Notes under the pieces: model-generated
What the model was told of the DNA's origin: nothing
Seen by the model: the letters and a program-made list of their open reading frames with translations, nothing else
Databases searched by the model: none
Assembly: GCA_946803715.1 (NCBI GenBank)
Contig: CAMPET010000193.1
Span: 54,063-118,062, forward strand
Direction: 5' to 3'
DNA: 64,000 nt
Origin: Beroe ovata
Lineage: Eukaryota; Ctenophora; Nuda; Beroida; Beroidae
Shown: piece by piece, positions 45,078 through 56,760 of the stretch
Position numbering within the stretch: the stretch's first letter is position 1
How the letters are laid out: each line of letters begins with the position of its first letter
Program-made: the position numbers and the translations under genes

Positions 45078-48000
45078 CTAAAAGGTGTATTTTGGCATTT
45101 TCTTAGGCCAGTTTCCCAGTCCCCTCTTTTCGAATGCTCTGTAGACAGCTTGTTTGCCATTTTGGTAGGCTGTAGCTGATTTCTTCAGATTGACATAGCT
45201 GTCTACCTAAAATAGTAAGCTGTCAGATGCAGATATTACTTTATTAGTAGTTAACACACTAGGTTTTTCACTTATAACAGTTCACGATTGATGATGCATT
45301 GAAAAGAAAACGGAACAATTTTGCTTCCCAATGGACTGTACTCACTGGTTTATTTAGAGCAGTGAGAAGGGAAGTGAAGCCCTCGAAGAACTTATGTGAA
45401 CAGTAAGAAGACGGGGATGCTGATTTTATCTCCCTGCTATCATACGCTTTCTCCATGTCTTCACTCAAACTGGATGTGTCTTCTGGTTTGATCGTCTCCA
45501 CTACTTTACCTGGGATATCGTTTGTTAGCAGGGGATAGCTGTGTTGACACCACTGCTGTTAACAGAGTTGGCCAGGAAGTGTTACCAGAGACAGCAGGGG
45601 TTATGTCGTCCCACACAATCACTCTACGGTGCACAGTAGATGGAACACAGCAAACAACACAGTACACACTACGCAATACACCATACAGTGTACATAGCAC
45701 ACACTACACAATACGCACAACACTATAGTCTGCACACAGTACACAGTACATACTCCACAGTACACTCTCCACAGTACACAGTACATACTAAACAATGCAC
45801 ATTCCATAGTACACACCTATGTCTCCGCGAAGTATCTCCAGACTAGAACCATCGCACCACACAAACGCGTATATTGTCGTTCTATCCGACATCCGACTCG
45901 GTTTCCACGTGAGTCGCTTCACTTCCGGAGTTCGAAGCGCGACGCCCGGCGGGAATTCGGAGCCGCGCAGTCTGCCGGACAGACCCCGAACCATGGCTTC
46001 CTCATCGTACGCCCTGGGCATTGGGAGAGGTGTGAAGTTTCACTGCAATTAGGGGAGGCCTAAGTCTGGGTGATTCCTTATCAGAGTACTGCTAGTAAGT
46101 AGCATATTATTCGTCATATTCAGTGAATATGACTTGGCATTGAGCCATGTGCTTGTATTTCCCTGATAGGTATACTTCAGGTGTGCTACTGTGCTAGTTA
46201 CCTGCCAGCATAGAACTCAGGGAAGTAGACGTTGTCAATTAGAGTAGACAGTAGGGCGCCCTGCACTCCCACCACATTACGAAGTGCCAGTTTGTCAGAG
46301 GGGGACGCTATATTCGTCAGATAAACCATGTTGTCGGGTTTAGGGACGACGCATTGGTCAGGGACATGGTGACCCAACATCTTCCGGTACAAATGGATCT
46401 GTGGTGGGACATTAGTGGACACTGGACATGTAAGTGGACATGAAAGTGGAACGACATCGTGGTAAAGTATTAAGTAGTAGCTATAACAGAAAGTGGGACG
46501 AGGCTGACACACTCCCCAATCTCAATTCCCAGCTCAGTGATCAGAAAATAACGTAGGAAGCTTTACCTTTCCACAGTTATCAGGATCAAACACTGACTTC
46601 TCTGAGTTGATTTTCAGGTTCGGTTTCGACACCATGTAAGTGTTCGGCTCGAAGTCCCCGTACTTCACTACCTCCGAATTTCTCAGCATGTTGAGAAACT
46701 TAGAGTCGAACTCCTTGCAATCGCCCATGGGGGAACAGTTCGTGAGGAATATAAACTTGATCCCTTCCTTCATCTGAAAGTGAGATGGAATGAGAAATGA
46801 GAGAGACATCAGGACTCTATAGGTAATTAACGAATTGAATGTCTTACCCCCCAGGTAGGTTGACTAGTTTCAACACAGTCATTACAGAATAAACTGATGG
46901 CTGTGTCAGTTAGCTGTTTGTGACTCAGGTGCGGCACCTGAGTCACAAACCTGAGTCACAAACCTGGGGTGCCCACCCTGAATTTTCCAAGTCCCTTATC
47001 TCCGATACCCTGACTTCCCAAACTTTGAGAGTCCATAACTCACCATGATCCTGCCGAAAGGGTTTCGTCTGAATATGGAGTTCTGACCAGCACACAGGTT
47101 TAGTAGCTGGTTAAGGAGATATCTCCTAAACGCTCTCATACACAGTGGCTCAGCTGCAGGTGTTATTATTAGGTGTTATCATCAGGTGTTATCATCAGGT
47201 GTGTCAGGTGTTATTATCAGGTGTTATCATCAGGTGTTGTTATCAGGTGTTATTATCAGGTGTTATTATCAGGTGTTGTTATCAGGTGTTATTATCAGGC
47301 GTTATTATCAGGTGATTTTGTAAGGTGTTATCAGGTGTTATTATCAGGTGTGTCAGGTGTTAGGGATATTTTGGGCGAGGAAAGCACAAAGTTGAGTATA
47401 GTCCCCTACACACATACCTGCACAATCGTTCACAGCTAGCCCGTCAGAAGACATGTACTCGGTGTTGATGATCTTGGCACCGGACGCCATGGCAACAACT
47501 TCTACATTGTCTATGTTGCGAGTTGATCCGTACACCTATCATGGGGAATAGTGGTCAAACTGGTCATACCACAAATAAGGTGAAGAATTAAAGATTCATG
47601 GAGAAAAAGATATGTCGAAAATGCGACCCATCCGAATTTCAGTAGTGGGGCGGAATTAGTTGGCATGTTGAACAAATCACAACTAATACCGATACACAGT
47701 ACCTTTAGCACGAAGGCAAGGTTCTGTTTTCGTGTGTATGTCGGGTTGCGGTCCTTTGTCATTTCGACCACGAATTTCCACGCCTTACAAAACAACATGT
47801 TCTCGTAATCATCTGGATCCTCACGGTCGTATATCGGGTCCCTTAGTTTAGCTGCTTGGTAACAGTTGGTAACAGTTAATTAACTGTTAACAAGTGATGT
47901 TTGTTAACTGGCAACTTTGTTCAATGTTCCCAGTTAACATCTTGTCGAATTATAATTGCCTAGTTTAAAGTATAGTGTTAAGTGCCCATTGCAGCGGATT

Positions 48001-50275
48001 GATAATGCGAAGTTTTCATCACTTTACAGTCGCCATGTTTCTTTCCTCCCGATATTATGTCATTTTAATGCCTATTTCCGTTCACATACCTTTCAATTTG
48101 AATGGTTCAACGCTTGCATGGCTAGTATTCGTTAACGGAACGTCATTTTGATCCAAATGCGGTAAGCTCAGACCGTTATAAAATGTCCTACTTCAAACAC
48201 AAGGAAATATTTCTTTCTCAACTTCATGAATGCACATTATCACTTGGAAGATGTCCTGTGATTATGATATGTCGCCCCAGTCTGAATACAGTGTGGACGT
48301 GACAATTCCCCTTATGAGGACCATTAAATAATGGATAGAAACACAATACCATGACAGCGTCTGTTGGCGCGATAACAAGTCACTATGATAAAAAACCAGA
48401 CGTACCTTTATTGACTTTCTCTTTTATCTTCTGTACAAATTCAGGAGGATTCTTCTCGAAGTAGGCTATAGCCTCCCCAGCCGCTTTGTCTCTAGCCACT
48501 TTGTCAGTTGGACCATGCCCTGAATTAGAGATGTTAATTCAGGGCACTACATTCTTATCATAGAGCTTCTTGACACACACATACTCAGTAAACCGACCTT
48601 TAAACACGTGGCCCTGCACAATCAGCACACACGTTCTATCCTTCTCAGACGCAGGGTTGAACGTCTGCATAAGCTGGCCCTCGTTGTTCGCTCCCACGTA
48701 TTTCTGTCTCAGCAGGTTGAAATTGACGAGTATTGGCGGATTTGGCGGGATATTCAGTCTATTCGAACTGCTAGGCTGCGGGATATTTGGAAATTGACCA
48801 CAGTCGTGATTTGAGACAAGAAATTCATATCATATGGCAACAAAGTCTCGTACTTACCATGGCTTGACGGTTGAACTTATTGGGTCCTGGTCCCTTCTTA
48901 ACCTTCTTGCTCCCAGCTGTTCTCTCCTGAACTTCTTTGATAGCCTCAATCTTCTTCATTTCCAGGTACACGTCACACACATTCTGCAAATCTTCACACC
49001 CTGGCGCCTGAGTGGGGGGTAAATGGGTTAGAGAACCCGGGCACCCACAATCTACACGCATCTTTAGCGGCGCGTGAGCCGTGACCCAAATAACAATTGC
49101 TGCGCGCGACCAGAGTACAGGTCATAACAAGGGGCACATGACTGTGCACACATGGTCCTCGCGCACGTACCTCGATGTAGGTGAGTGCATCGAGCGCAGC
49201 TAAACCCTTGGCTATCTTTGTTGTGGAGCCCTCACCGTAAAAATCCTTCCCCTGGACAGTAACTTGGAAACCATGGGCGTGGCCAAGCTCGTTTTGTATA
49301 CACAATGTTTGTCGGAACTCTGGCAGAGTGCAATTGGTGTTGATAAGTTCGATAATTGTTTAGCATAGTTCTGTACATTATCGAATTCGAATACCAGTTG
49401 TTATACCTGCGTCTGGGTAGAGTTTCAGGAGTGCTTTTATCGGTCCCATTCTGCTACAGGAAAAGTCCTCTCCAAACTCGACTGTCGTAGTCTCTGAGAC
49501 AATCAATTAGTAACCACTATAACAACCAGTACAAACAAATTCCAGTACAGACTAGGGACAGAAGATTGTCACATACCAATCTCCGTAGCTGGTTGTTCAG
49601 GGGCGTCCCAGTCCGGTACACCCCCTCCCCTCCCTCTGAAACCACCTCTTACCCCTCTATCGAAACCTCTAACTCCTCTATTGAAACCTCTACCCCCTCT
49701 ATTAACACCTCTCGCTCCTCTATTGACACCCCTTCCTCCTCTATTGACACCCCTTCCTCCTCTAGCATCCGCTCTCCCGCGGAATGCCCGCTTTACTCTG
49801 CTGTAATTGTAGTGAGGTGTCTGTGGTTCCTCATTGTAACCCCCATACTCAGTGTTAGTGTAGGGGTCGTACCCCACTTCGGTATAGGGATCAGCGTTGG
49901 TGTAGGGGTCGTACCCCACTTCGGAATAGGGATCATAATCGGGTGTCCCGTGATATGCCGGTTCAGGAGCATAGTGGTCAGGGTAATGTTCGGGAGGAGG
50001 GTAATGAGAGGGCGGGTACGACATTTGATCCCCAGCATAGCCTGCGGGAACACAAGTTCAGATTTAAATAAGACGTGATCATCATATATTATGGTCATTG
50101 GTCAACATATTAGATCGATAGTTTAATATTGCATTGAGGTCTCCAATCCTCATTATATACCCTGGTGATGAAAAGCCCCACTGGGGAGGGGTTGGTTGTA
50201 TGGGTCCTCTTGACGTTGTCGCTTGTACGGGTCACCCCTGAAATCCCCTGACTGCTGTCTCTTGTTGAAACTCAT
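45078..50275 (-). CDS. ADAR/ADAD-like protein A, zinc ligands lost
   Basis: Fifteen in-phase exons: 50161-50275, 49577-50041, 49407-49493, 49171-49319, 48858-49007, 48598-48775, 48406-48519, 47703-47854, 47418-47535, 47044-47153, 46567-46773, 46202-46398, 45817-46013, 45346-45509 and 45078-45206; 843 residues. The N-terminus is Tyr/Pro-rich, then RGG-type (RGVNRGGRG repeats, to about 185). dsRNA-binding domain 1 at about 208-270 (GKDFYGEGSTTKIAKGLAAL), domain 2 at about 340-410 (GPTDKVARDKAAGEAIAYF). Residues 430-843 align with the whole ADAR deaminase domain: NTEYMSSDGLAVNDC, KLALRNVVGVQGALLS, GLGNWPKK near the end. The three zinc ligands are gone: HAE is A509-A-E511, SPCGD is SPMGD (Met562), SCSDK is SPSDK (Pro648). 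It is therefore probably a non-editing RNA-binding protein, like vertebrate ADAD1/2. Exon 8 has a CAAGCAG tandem acceptor. Confidence 0.85.
45640..45816. repeat. Degenerate CAGTACACAGTACATACT array
   Basis: Irregular 8-20 bp units of AGTACACA/CAGTACATACT type filling the intron right up to the donor of ADAD-like A exon 13 at 45816. Confidence 0.75.
47156..47365. repeat. 13-bp AGGTGTTATTATC tandem array
   Basis: About 14 copies with a few variants in an intron of ADAD-like A. On the minus strand the last unit (AATAACACCTGCAG) forms the acceptor of the exon at 47153. Confidence 0.9.
49050..49165. repeat. Degraded dispersed GC-rich repeat in intron
   Basis: GTGACCCAAATAACAATTGC, CTGCGCGCGACC, AAGGGGCACATG and TGTGCACACATGG follow the order seen in the copy at 56.1-56.25 kb. 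Inside an ADAD-like A intron (49008-49170). Confidence 0.4.
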
Positions 50276-50635
50276 GACAGGGTGAACTATACCAAGATGC
50301 GTGTGTGAGAGTCGAGCAGTGTAGAATAGTTATGTGAGTGATATGTTATATACTGGGATGCACTGGGATTTATCATGACGAATTGAAAAAAATACGGAAT
50401 TGAAAATGTGACAAGCGGATCAAATATTGATATTCAGCAAAAAATTAATATCATACCTATCCTGTTAAGAGTGTCGGCGCAATGTGCATATTGAAATGTT
50501 CGTCACATAAAATAGTTCAGCAAATAACATTATGAATATTGAATATAGTATCCGTCACTCATCCATTGCAAACATAACTATAAGTCCAATAACTATAGCT
50601 CAATATTCAATAACCTTAGTTCAACGACACGGTCA

Positions 50636-53600
50636 CTAAAAGTCGGGTTTGCATTCTCGCTCTGACCACTCGCCCAATCCCGTCTCCCGCAGATGAGCGA
50701 TGACAGAGTTCTTGTTCTTCCTGTACCGTGTGTTCGCGTACTTGGCTACACTGTACTTCTGAGGCTGGGGGACGGGGGTGATGTAATACGAGATTAGGGA
50801 CTATCAATATCCCACACCCCCATAGACCCCCTTCTTAAACCCTCTCCTATTCTCATAACCCTCTCCAACCCCTGTCTTAACTCTCATGTAGTCCCGCCCT
50901 CCCTCCATTCCACTCGGTAACAGTACGGAATACCCAACTTCTAGAATACCCTATGTCGCGAATACCCAACGTCGCGAATACCCAACAGAATTGTTGGGTG
51001 TTCCTCTCATTCCCAGGTCCCTCACACTCACATAGCTCCTCTTGAACCTCTTGCAGACATTCACATGTGCAGTGTACAGTGACTTGGTGCAGTACTCTGA
51101 CACTGCTAACTTCTCTGTTACGTTCACTGGTGCTTCCACTTCGTCAATAGGGAACTGTTTTCCTGAATAATGGCACATGCGACTCGATAATAATAAGTGC
51201 AATAGAATATATTCCGAATAACTATACTCAAAACAAGGGTCAGTTGAGAACCAAATTTCCATTATCGGTGAATACAGTCACAAACATAACAATTAAAATC
51301 AACTCCATCGAGTTTACGCGTCACATTCATCAGAGAGTTGGATACTGAAGCCTGGATGTACTAACCATGTGGTGAGTGTATGATCTCCACGGCGTGATTC
51401 TTGGCCCAAATCAGTGACCAGGTCGCTCGGGGCTCCCCTTTCGAAGTGGCTTTCCACATCACTCTCTTAAACACGGGCCCTTCAGACGGTCCCTGGACAA
51501 CTTCAGCATCTGATGAGAAAATTCGTACAGTATGAGACATGAGTGTGAGCTAGACGATCTGACATACGATCCGAACATAGGAAAATTAGTAGATGTTTAT
51601 CGGTTAAAACTCTTCTTGGTTAACACTGTTGGGTCTGTCTTTACCTTTGACACGGGAATACACGGCTCTGTTTAACGCTTCCTCGTTGAAAGACCGGTTA
51701 ATGAGGTACTGAGATATGAAGACAGGGTGGGAGAGGGAGAAGAGAATAGAACCTTGCACACCAACCATCTGTCTCATCGCTAACTTGTCACTAGGGGGGT
51801 GAGTGGTGAGGAGACCTCGGTGAAGTGAAACGGTGTCCCAGCTCACTTAGTGAAGTGACAAGGGGTCACTTTACTTAGTGAAGTGACACTTAACCCAGCA
51901 ATCAACATGTTGATGGTGTAGTGTGTGCCGACTGCTGCAGTTGTGTCAGTGCAAATACCTGGGTGACACTATACAGTGACTGGGATGAGCTCCTCTTGGG
52001 AGTGGTGTCTCCTCTTTGTTGGAATCTCCTACTACGAACAGTGACACCAGGCCCATTTCATCCTGAGAGAAACTGTGTGTCACTACACGATGAGTAACGG
52101 TTACACCAGGTCGTTACACAATCACCCAAAACTCCTGTAACCCTGTCAACCTGCATGAATTATATATATCTGAGATATCTTACGATCACTTCTACCTGTC
52201 AATCACTACTTCCTGTCAATCACTTCTACCTGTCAATCACTACTACCTGTCGATCACTACTACCTGTCAATCACTGCTACCTGTCAATNACTATTACCTG
52301 TCACTCACTACTACCTGTCAATCACTGCTACCTGTCAATCACTTCTACCTGTCAATCACTACTATCTGTCCACCACTGCTACCTGTCAATCACTACTGCC
52401 CGTCAATCACTACTACCTGTCAATCACTACTACCTGTCGATAGACTCTGAGTTTCTTTCGCCATCCTCTCCATCCTCTGGATCCAGCGGTGGTATTAATC
52501 GGTTTGTCATCAACTGGTGCCATAGTGACGTCTGGGGTACCAGACTGTGCACCAGGGTTACCAGGCATTACATCAAGGTTACCAGGCTGCGCACCATGGT
52601 CACCAGGCAGCACATCAGAGTTACCAGGTTGCGCACCAGCGTTACCAGGCAGTACATCACGGTTACCAGGGTTACCAGGCTGGGCACCAGCGTTACCAAG
52701 CTGTGCACTAGCGTGACCTGCCTGTGCACCAGGGTTGCCAGGCTGTGCACCAGGGTTACTAGTATCCATAGCAGTAGCTGGTGGGTTGCTATAAGTTTGG
52801 TTGTACACTCTACAGTCACCCATAGGGGAACTGTTAGTGTAAAGTAGCAATTGGATCTCCGGCCTCAACTGAAGAAATGACGTAGAGAGTTTAGCATTAA
52901 TGGTAGGTACACAAGGAAATGAGGCAGTAAATGATTCAAACTGCCAACATACCGAGCATTTTCCCCCGGTTTTATCCTTGACATAAATGGAGGGCTGCTG
53001 AGCGAGACATAGTTCAAGTTGATCTAGGAGGTATCTTCTCAGAGCTCTGAGAGCCAAACTTTCACCTGAAAAATGCAGCTGGTTAGTCACAGTCCAATCC
53101 TACCCCTCACTGTAGACTTCACAATATGATGGGTCAGTGGTACCTGTGCTGTCGTTGATGGCAGTTCCATCTGTACTCATATTCTCCTTCTTTATGACTA
53201 AAGTGCCATTTCCGAATGCTACAACTTCACAGTTATCTGGGGTCAACTCCCCATCAACCTGGTAGAGAGACTTATCATCAAGCAGAAAAACATGCCGGGA
53301 GATCAAGTTCGGCAAACTATAGATACTGTCAATTTTTCAGTCAATTGTCAGTCCCATATCCGCCAAGCATATCATCCCAGTTATCTCAGATTTCGTGTAA
53401 TACAGGATCCAAATCCTGATGTGAGTTATCATAATTCCCATGGCAACGCCAATGATGCTGGGACAGCGTTGCTATGACAATGATGCACCAGGAAATTACA
53501 ATCCTCTACACAAACCTGAACGATACAAACTAAGTTTCGCCGCATTTTCCTACAATGAGTAATAGAGGCTATCTGTTCAGTGACAAAGTCCCAGCATTTT

Positions 53601-55396
53601 TTAGCAATAATATCTTGCACTTCAACCGGGTCAATTGGCTTATAGTTATCTGCAATTAGTTTGTTCAAAGCATGTGCCATATAGACCCAGGAATCAGTGA
53701 GCCTGGGTTAAGAATATTCTTTCACAGTTCATACTAGATTGAGAGCATTCCTGTGCAATGCAGTATGCACGGGCCGGACATGCATATACCTGAATTCCAC
53801 TCCTTCGGGGTTTTCCTTAGCTTCTTCTCATTAACAATGGGTGGCGGTGTGACCGTGAACTGATCAAAAGCTTGCCTCACTGCATCATTCCGCGCAGATT
53901 TCTTGCTTGTTCCTACAGCTGTGAACGTTGAGCCTTGCACTGTTAGGGAACACTGGAAACATGGCGTTCCAAACTGTGTTTTGTCCTGCAGATTTCAACA
54001 TTCACTTTCATCATCTTGATTAATTGAATCCGACATGATTTGAGAAAGTTATGCTGATTGTTATTGTGTTGAGCGCTGCTTACTTCAAGTTGGATAGTGT
54101 TCTCTACAATATCAGGACCGTATCTGTGGATCAGTGTTCCATATGTTTGGGTGTTTGGCATCACTTCATTTGCATTCCCATTGTTATCTTTAACCTGATG
54201 AATGAGGAAGTTAATAACCAACAATGTTCAAAGACTCTCTTGATGATACAAACACTCAAAACTCAACAGACCAGGGACGCAGATGGCACCTTTTTTGAAG
54301 CTTGAAGTAGACCTTGAATCTGATGATTATCTGCTTTCTTAGCTTCCTTCATAGCCTACAAGAGATTATTAAACAGGATCATTAAACAGGAAACTTCACA
54401 TCAAAGTATATTCGATAGCTACAGTGAGTCAAAGCATTAAACCTGATCCTCTTGCCATTTGGTTATCCTTTCCATGACTAGCCTCTTCTGCTCAGCCAGA
54501 TCAACATTCATAGCCAAATACTCATGTCCAGAGGCCTGTGGAAATCATCAGAATAAATCAATTCAAGGAAGGCCTGTTTCTAAATAGATCAACCTATCTT
54601 TGGACTCACATTCATGCCCGAAAGTGCTTTATGGGCTGCAATAGTGCGTGCAATCCTACCATTGGTACCTTCACCTTGATACACTATTCCATTGATTGTT
54701 GTAGTTACCACTATGGCTGCTCCATTACTTGTCAAATACTGGCAAATGACTTCAAACCCTGGTGATTATTAAGAAAAGTCAGTCACTTCACTTGATGAAA
54801 TGAAATTTGGATTGCGGTTGGTACCACTGTGGAATTTCTACAAACTATCTTGAGTCATCTCTCAACATACTTGCTTCACTATAAAGCTCTTTGAGAGCAG
54901 CAATTGGATGTTTATTTGCACATGTGAACTCTTTTCTGATATTTCTGTCACCTCTAAAAGTCCGGTTTCCCCCTCGCCCTCTTCCTCTATTACCTCTGCA
55001 AATGTATAATTGTATAATTGTATATTGTATAATTTCAAAAAAATAAGATTCTTTCAAGACCTCAATCTGCAAGACAGTTTGCTATCTATGATACATTCAT
55101 TTTGCATACTCCTAGGAAAATTAAAAGCCCACTAAAATCATAGCTGCTGAGGTGCTTCAAGTGTAGGGAGACTATAAGGAGGTAAAATACAGTTTTAATG
55201 CATATTTCTCAAAAGCAGACAGGGAGGGTCAACTATGAGTCAATAACCTGGCCTTGGCTGTATCAGAAAAGGAAGGGTAGGACATGACACCAGCTGCTGA
55301 TGGTGAATTAAATGTTGCATCTTTCACATTGCTATAAGTTCTTGGGTATGATACTGGAACATCTCCCAAAGGATTGTAACCTGAATAGCTTGCCAT
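50636..55396 (-). CDS. ADAR/ADAD-like protein B, zinc ligands lost
   Basis: Sixteen in-phase exons: 55248-55396, 54871-54995, 54610-54758, 54443-54535, 54290-54355, 54084-54194, 53790-53985, 53516-53649, 53144-53258, 52953-53065, 52434-52868, 51959-52062, 51645-51790, 51366-51509, 51032-51162 and 50636-50758; 777 residues. A short Tyr/Ser N-terminus is followed by GNRGRGRGGN, dsRNA-binding domain 1 (about 80-140, VYQGEGTNGRIARTIAAHKA), a coiled linker, domain 2 (about 235-300, FTAVGTSKKSARNDAVRQAF), then the deaminase domain. Zinc ligands are lost as in protein A: NDCHAE becomes NDS-T379-G-E381, SPCGD becomes SPMGD (Met433), SCSDK becomes SPSDK (Pro596). A roughly 100-residue insertion after SPMGDC is made of GNxGAQPGN-type repeats. 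Ends GLGEWSERECKPDF. Its deaminase introns match A in position and phase, so A and B are tandem duplicates. Confidence 0.83.
52180..52436. repeat. 17-bp tandem array made of splice-donor units
   Basis: About 15 copies of CTACCTGTCAATCACTA (minus strand GTAGTAGTGATTGACAG). It begins exactly at the donor of ADAD-like B exon 11: exon end CGACAG, then GTAGTAGTG. One N lies at 52289. Confidence 0.92.
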
Positions 55397-55669
55397 CCTG
55401 CAACAAAATGCATTCTACAAAATACATTGCACAATTTCCAAAGTGGGTTTCATATAAAAGTCAGGCTGGAGAGAAGGTACCAGTTTTGATTTCATGATTC
55501 GACTTGCTGTTTCAGATGATGCAGATATTGTAGCCCCTGACCTTTATGGTGTACTAAGTTATCCAAAATTCAGTTTATTAACTCATCAGTTTGAATATGT
55601 CCTTATAAGTCTTTTTGATAAAACACAATAATATACATACATCAATACTGCTCCTGGCAAAGTCTCGAC

Positions 55670-56260
55670 ATCTGCATTTGCCGCTTCATCGATGAAGGTG
55701 CGCGCGCAAAAGCAGGTCAGATAAAATCTGACTTGAGCGTTGCGTGATATAATATTCAACCTGCCGCTGGTAGATAATATATTACAATAGAATAAGGGCG
55801 CGCAACATGTTTTATGCACTGCACTGCAATTGTCGATCGATGATAGACCCTGTCGAGAATTTCGTTTTGCGCACATGGCACTGACGCAAGCTGCTTCGCG
55901 GCTTGCATCAGCGGTCTAGCAATCTAGCATCGCCAGACAAGCACTGCACAAGCTCGCGTCCGCTTAATTCTATGCTTGATTTGGCTGGCAAAGCGTTAGC
56001 GGCGCGAAACCCGGGGCTATCATAGATTCATTTGTCGATCGATGATATAAACGAAACCATTGCTGTCGAGAATTTCGTTTTGCGCGCGGCGCGCTCGAGA
56101 AACAGTGGACAGATGTTCCCGCGCTGCTTGACCCAAATCACAAATACTCCGCGCGCGCTGCGCGTCTCCGTGGTTTTACGACTTTTCAGTTCAACTTCAC
56201 TGAGTAGAACAGGGGCGCGCAACGTGTGCACATGGACAGATAAAAAACATCCGGCACCGG
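55670..56260. repeat. Dispersed GC-rich repeat, copy D (two units)
   Basis: The largest copy. It contains GTCGATCGATGATAGACC at 55831 and a diverged second unit GTCGATCGATGATATAAAC at 56034, then CTTGACCCAAATCACAAATA, GCGCGCGCTGCGCGTCTCC, GAGTAGAACAGGGGCGCGCA and ACGTGTGCACATGG. The last part is the reverse complement of 24005-24115. It fills most of the 1.4-kb spacer between ADAD-like B and the kinesin gene. Confidence 0.55.
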
Positions 56261-56760
56261 CACGGGCAAGGCTTGTGCCACATGCTACGGCTTGGTCATC
56301 AGAAACGTCATCAACAAGATCAAGAAATATCAAATTGAAATATGCGTAAGCTTCGTCTAGAAATTAAATAAAGTTCGAATACTCAAAACATGTATGATAC
56401 CCATACATCTTCATCTTGAAGTTGATTTATGAATATCAATCTGTTAGTGTTACAACATACAAAACCTCAGCAAACGATACTTAAAATCTCAGTCTCTGTT
56501 CTCCATCCGTATGTACAACTAAATCTTATATATACTCACCTTTTAGTCTGTATACACAATAAAATGAAATCAAAAGTTCCACAGACGATAAAACTGATTC
56601 GAAACTTACATCCAGCGCTAAGTTAATATACTTGACGTATGATAAATGATTTCAATAATTGATTAACTTTATTTTAATAATTTTGATAAACTTAATCTTA
56701 AGTCAAAGTGTAAGTCTCCATTACGATAGTTAGAATTATCCAACCATTTAAAATAGAATT

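Noticed and set aside
45817-46046. Exon of ADAD-like A starting at the acceptor near 46043
   Set aside because: That acceptor would put a TGA in the conserved frame. The acceptor ending at 46014 keeps phase 2 and the deaminase reading frame.
52155-52847. 230-codon plus-strand frame with TCQSLLPVNH repeats
   Set aside because: It is the antisense of the 17-bp intronic array and of ADAD-like B exon 11; repetition every 51 bp follows from 3 x 17.
56028-56349. Overlapping 100-codon frames on both strands
   Set aside because: Lie in the GC-rich dispersed repeat; the same frames appear broken in other copies.
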